In this document: positions 63,601 through 64,000 of the stretch, piece by piece
Position numbering within the stretch: position 1 is the first letter of the stretch
Layout of the letters: every line of letters starts with the position of its first letter
NCBI GenBank assembly: GCA_000507305.1
Contig: DF240108.1
Span: 1-64,000 of the forward strand
Length of the DNA: 64,000 nt
Reading direction: 5' to 3'
From: Breviolum minutum Mf 1.05b.01
Taxonomy: Eukaryota > Sar > Dinophyceae > Suessiales > Symbiodiniaceae
The notes under the pieces: model-generated
Seen by the model: the letters and a program-made list of their open reading frames with translations, nothing else
Databases searched by the model: none
Told to the model about the DNA's origin: nothing
Translations under genes and position numbers: made by a program

Positions 63601-63736
63601 TGTCATCAAATCTCTTCATTTCTGAATCCAACTAAGTATGCAGTGACCTCAAAGCACCTGGATTGCAACAAAAGAGCCTGGCCTTGTCCTTTTCTTTCAT
63701 GGCAAGCAAGGCCTTCTTGTACTCTTTTGGGAAGAC
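45368..63736 (-). CDS. GLT1: Glutamate synthase (GOGAT), 3' part: end of GltB-type domain plus GltD-type domain, 23 exons located
   Basis: Glutamate synthase makes two glutamates from glutamine and 2-oxoglutarate; the GltD-type domain takes electrons from NAD(P)H through FAD and Fe-S clusters to the large domain. The exons, read leftward, give in order: end of the large domain ([10 protein letters not shown]), an Ala/Pro-rich linker, [13 protein letters not shown] and DWEEVY of the GltD start, [10 protein letters not shown] and [14 protein letters not shown] and [19 protein letters not shown], the FAD motif [20 protein letters not shown], the nucleotide motif [15 protein letters not shown], and GDCRRG. 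Reading phase is preserved across the junctions. Of 22 junctions, 8 have GC, 7 GA and 6 GT donors; one (after 52982) is unclear. Fusion of both domains in one gene is typical of eukaryotic NADH-GOGAT. The 5' part is outside the window. One exon is probably missing between 46846 and 48220. Whether NADH or NADPH is used cannot be read from the sequence. Confidence 0.93.
46065..46185. repeat. AT-rich microsatellite in the last GOGAT intron
   Basis: TA runs at 46069-46090 and 46132-46165. Confidence 0.9.
46825..46845 (-). CDS. GLT1: GOGAT microexon of 21 nt: AAYGEYQ
   Basis: Seven codons, AAYGEYQ, that match the [KA]-x-x-Y-G-x-[YF]-x-T strand just before the last conserved block. Acceptor TTGAG|GC, donor CAG|GC. 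The next acceptor is also CAG|GC. Short, so inferred mainly from position and splice signals. Confidence 0.65.
48221..48289 (-). CDS. GLT1: GOGAT exon: [10 protein letters not shown]
   Basis: Encodes EVGVVDY followed by [16 protein letters not shown], a hallmark of GltD. Acceptor GGCAG|GA, donor AAG|GT. Phase 0 at both ends. Confidence 0.96.
48791..48832 (-). CDS. GLT1: GOGAT exon of 42 nt
   Basis: Encodes [14 protein letters not shown], equivalent to the V-x-G-[VL]-x-x-x-x-V strand before the PADL motif. Acceptor CAAG|GTT, donor AAG|GC. Supported by phase and position more than by identity. Confidence 0.7.
49562..49666 (-). CDS. GLT1: GOGAT exon: [10 protein letters not shown]
   Basis: 35 codons including [20 protein letters not shown], matching R-V-D-Y-G-H-E-E and the following D-P-R-x-Y. 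Acceptor TCAG|GA, donor CCAAG|GA. Confidence 0.95.
50164..50198 (-). CDS. GLT1: GOGAT exon of 35 nt: TPWPCW
   Basis: Encodes [11 protein letters not shown], matching N-P-W-P-x-W-P. Acceptor TTGAG|GT, donor GCG|GA. The near-perfect palindrome G at 50266-50357 lies 67 nt upstream of the acceptor. Confidence 0.82.
50266..50357. repeat. Palindromic element G, 38-bp exact arms
   Basis: Arms 50266-50303 and 50320-50357 are exact complements, starting ACCCATACCATCCATGTATG, around a 16-base loop. Flanked by TTA/TTA. In a GOGAT intron, 67 nt upstream of an acceptor. Confidence 0.95.
50711..50819. repeat. Palindromic element E, copy 2, in a GOGAT intron
   Basis: Ends TACCCTCCGGTCAACTAACA and GTTTTGGGGAGGGTA; shares GAGGTGCGAACTGTTAG with copy 1. 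Confidence 0.82.
51563..51616 (-). CDS. GLT1: GOGAT exon after GTSI
   Basis: 54 nt. With the preceding C it gives [18 protein letters not shown], matching R-H-G-[AC]-K-S-V-x-x-x-E-x-x-P-x-P. Acceptor CAAG|GT, donor CAAG|GC. A family A palindrome lies 94 nt upstream. Confidence 0.85.
51711..51811. repeat. Family A element, copy 7, in a GOGAT intron
   Basis: Ends CAGGTGGTCGTTGAACC and GAAACCACCACCTAG. 94 nt upstream of the acceptor at 51616. Confidence 0.88.
52344..52404 (-). CDS. GLT1: GOGAT exon: nucleotide-binding GGGDT
   Basis: Encodes [20 protein letters not shown], matching the [12 protein letters not shown] of GltD, the NAD(P)H-binding segment. Acceptor CCAG|CGC, donor GTTTCT in phase 1. 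Confidence 0.96.
52982..53044 (-). CDS. GLT1: GOGAT exon before the GGGDT motif
   Basis: 21 codons, [20 protein letters not shown] and Q. It corresponds to the variable N-T-K-x-L-L loop region. Acceptor GCAG|AAG. After CTCCAG the sequence reads GGTAAG, so a GT donor would shift the frame by one base while a phase-correct join needs a GG donor; the 3' boundary is unsettled. Confidence 0.65.
54208..54225 (-). CDS. GLT1: GOGAT microexon of 18 nt: AMEFLT
   Basis: Encodes AMEFLT, the conserved A-M-[ED]-[FY]-L motif. Acceptor CGCCAG|GCC, donor GT. Alternative: a polypyrimidine tract with CAG ends at 54267, so the exon might start at 54266 and be longer; the frame is open there, but the peptide length would then exceed the family. 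Confidence 0.7.
54297..54400. repeat. Family A element, copy 8, in a GOGAT intron
   Basis: Ends AGGTGGGTTTTTCACC and TTGCCACCGCCT. In the 240-nt intron before the AMEFLT microexon. Confidence 0.8.
54466..54569 (-). CDS. GLT1: GOGAT exon: [10 protein letters not shown]
   Basis: Contains [11 protein letters not shown], the conserved A-T-G-A-T strand. It then continues without the usual P-R-D-L-P-[VI]-P-G-R motif: here [11 protein letters not shown]. The donor is placed at CAG|GTGGGT so that AMEFLT follows at the right spacing. Confidence 0.88.
54824..54875 (-). CDS. GLT1: GOGAT exon: [12 protein letters not shown]
   Basis: Encodes [17 protein letters not shown], continuing QQ|EGI as in the family (E-G-[IV]-x-F-x-x-N-x-x-V-G). 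It ends in phase 1 at TTTGG|GC. Confidence 0.92.
55528..55624 (-). CDS. GLT1: GOGAT exon: GGLLMYGIP
   Basis: Encodes [19 protein letters not shown] and then a basic helix ending RRIKLLQQ. Near-perfect agreement with GltD. Acceptor CCAG|GG, donor CAG|GA. Confidence 0.96.
55764..55894 (-). CDS. GLT1: GOGAT exon: FAD-binding Rossmann motif
   Basis: 131 nt. Begins [15 protein letters not shown], then [20 protein letters not shown], the GxGxxG dinucleotide motif for FAD. The donor is set at GAAAG|GC so that the junction reads ERADRAGG. Confidence 0.96.
56106..56145 (-). CDS. GLT1: GOGAT exon: [11 protein letters not shown]
   Basis: 40 nt encoding [13 protein letters not shown], matching the I-E-x-A-I-I-[DE]-x-[GA]-[FW] helix. 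Acceptor GAG|GACC, donor AAG|GC. Confidence 0.94.
56478..56521 (-). CDS. GLT1: GOGAT exon: [10 protein letters not shown]
   Basis: Encodes [15 protein letters not shown], directly following CPAPCE in the family. It ends in phase 2 (AA|GT) and the next exon supplies the G of the lysine codon. Confidence 0.95.
56978..57064 (-). CDS. GLT1: GOGAT exon: NNFPEFTG / CPAPCE
   Basis: 29 codons, phase 0, including [20 protein letters not shown], one of the most conserved GltD stretches with the second cysteine pair. Acceptor GAG|GGC. Donor CGAG|GAA, with the same seven bases CGAGGAA found across the next acceptor. Confidence 0.96.
57297..57380. repeat. AT-rich microsatellite in the large GOGAT intron
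   Basis: TA runs with ATGT units, 390 bp left of the hAT relic. Confidence 0.9.
57771..58972 (-). mobile_element. hAT-like transposase relic
   Basis: Two minus-strand open frames. The first (58406-58972, up to 188 codons) has the pattern [20 protein letters not shown] and then FNVLHP, like the segment before the hAT dimerisation domain. The second (57771-58256, up to 161 codons) has [20 protein letters not shown], which fits the hAT C-terminal motif (S-x-x-x-E-R-x-F-S-x-[LM]-x-x-[IL]-K) and is followed by an L-x-x-E-S helix. They are in different frames with stops between, so the copy is either frameshifted or spliced. The N-terminal BED finger and catalytic core were not found, nor were terminal repeats. 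Same strand as the host gene, inside its largest intron. Family call is from memory of the motif. Confidence 0.55.
60363..60412 (-). CDS. GLT1: GOGAT exon: GCPLGN segment
   Basis: Completes [17 protein letters not shown], matching the family G-C-P-L-G-N-x-I-P-x-W-N. Acceptor GGAG|GT, donor GAG|GC. A family A palindrome lies 58 nt upstream of the acceptor. Confidence 0.92.
60471..60568. repeat. Family A element, copy 9, in a GOGAT intron
   Basis: Ends AGGTTGGTGGTTGAACC and TTGCCACCAACC. 58 nt upstream of the acceptor at 60412. Confidence 0.88.
61241..61283 (-). CDS. GLT1: GOGAT exon: first Fe-S cysteine motif
   Basis: Encodes [14 protein letters not shown]. The cysteines in [10 protein letters not shown] are the conserved Fe-S ligands of GltD. 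The exon ends in phase 1 and the G completes GGT with the next exon. Donor GT; acceptor CCCAG|ACA is one of the few without G after AG. Confidence 0.9.
61391..61495. repeat. Possible degenerate element of type C/E, in a GOGAT intron
   Basis: Left TACCTGAAACTGACA, right GTTCGTTCCAGGGAGTA. Arms only partly complementary. 107 nt upstream of the acceptor at 61283. Confidence 0.5.
62188..62262 (-). CDS. GLT1: GOGAT exon: DWEEVY segment
   Basis: 25 codons starting [17 protein letters not shown], matching the R-x-x-D-W-x-E-V motif after the GltD start. Acceptor GCAG|GACC is the same string as the previous donor AAG|GACC. The donor is placed at AAAAG|GA by phase with the next exon. Confidence 0.88.
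62711..62782 (-). CDS. GLT1: GOGAT exon: start of GltD-type domain
   Basis: 24 codons containing [19 protein letters not shown], the conserved start of GltD (G-F-x-x-Y-x-R-x-x-x-x-Y-R). Acceptor CACCAG|GTA, donor AAG|GACC, phase 0. Confidence 0.92.
63188..63316 (-). CDS. GLT1: GOGAT exon: interdomain linker
   Basis: 43 codons, phase 0 at both ends. It begins [18 protein letters not shown] and ends [11 protein letters not shown]. The sequence is not conserved but sits exactly between the two domains. Acceptor CAAG|GCC repeats the previous donor AAG|GCC. Donor GAG|GA. Confidence 0.85.
63683..63736 (-). CDS. GLT1: GOGAT exon: end of GltB-type domain
   Basis: Encodes [18 protein letters not shown], matching the end of the large GOGAT domain (family pattern F-V-K-V-x-P-x-[ED]-Y-K-x-[AV]-L). 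Acceptor CAG|GTC, donor AAG|GC. The exon before it was not recognised in the last 260 bases of the window. Confidence 0.85.
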
Positions 63737-64000
63737 CTGTTGGTTGGTTGTTGAAAGCACAGTAAAAATTACACCGATAAGATCCAGTGATGTGTATGGT
63801 AATTTGAATGTAAGAACAGCATGTGTATATATAAATAGAGAGAGAGAGAGTATATCATACCATACTTGACTGCAGTCATTGCTTGAAGCAACAAATCACT
63901 GCTTAAGTGACTGACATCATCGGCTTGGGATGAGGTTCCGATTGCTAGACATACATCCTGAAAAAACCCTTTATTTTAGGCCCTAAGCATGAGAGCTTGT

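Overview
The window looks like nuclear DNA of a dinoflagellate, probably a Symbiodiniaceae-like species. Three things point there. First, one long gene can be rebuilt exon by exon, and most of its introns start with GC or GA instead of GT while all end in AG (usually AG|G), the known dinoflagellate splice pattern. Second, every exon I could support lies on the minus strand, as expected of unidirectional gene arrays. Third, the introns are full of short palindromic repeats whose conceptual translations resemble strings I remember from dinoflagellate gene models. Base composition is AT-leaning with many TA, CAN and CAAA-type microsatellites. No operons, CRISPR arrays or prokaryotic signals were seen. 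Diplonemids or euglenids also have odd introns and are a less likely alternative.

Right end to 45.4 kb (read leftward): the 3' part of a fused glutamate synthase (GOGAT) gene. I placed 23 exons (1,740 nt, 579 codons plus stop). They start at the last few residues of the large GltB-type domain, cross a linker, and cover most of the GltD-type flavoprotein domain with its Fe-S cysteines, FAD and NAD(P)H motifs, to a TAA stop at 45368-45370. The N-terminal two thirds lies beyond base 64000. One short exon between 46.8 and 48.2 kb was not found. A hAT-like transposase relic sits in the largest intron (57.1-60.4 kb).

45 kb to the left end: minus-strand sequence that seems to hold one or more further heavily spliced genes. 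I list isolated exon candidates chosen for open frame, coding-like sequence and credible splice sites. One matches a TM2-type membrane segment; the others I do not recognise and I cannot say how many genes they form.

Repeats: at least six kinds of roughly 90-130 bp terminal-inverted-repeat elements (called here A to G), most bounded by TA, occur in about twenty copies. In several introns the element lies only about 50-110 nt upstream of the 3' splice site. This placement, with short direct repeats across many intron boundaries, suggests a link between these elements and introns (introner-like behaviour) and is the most interesting signal of the window.
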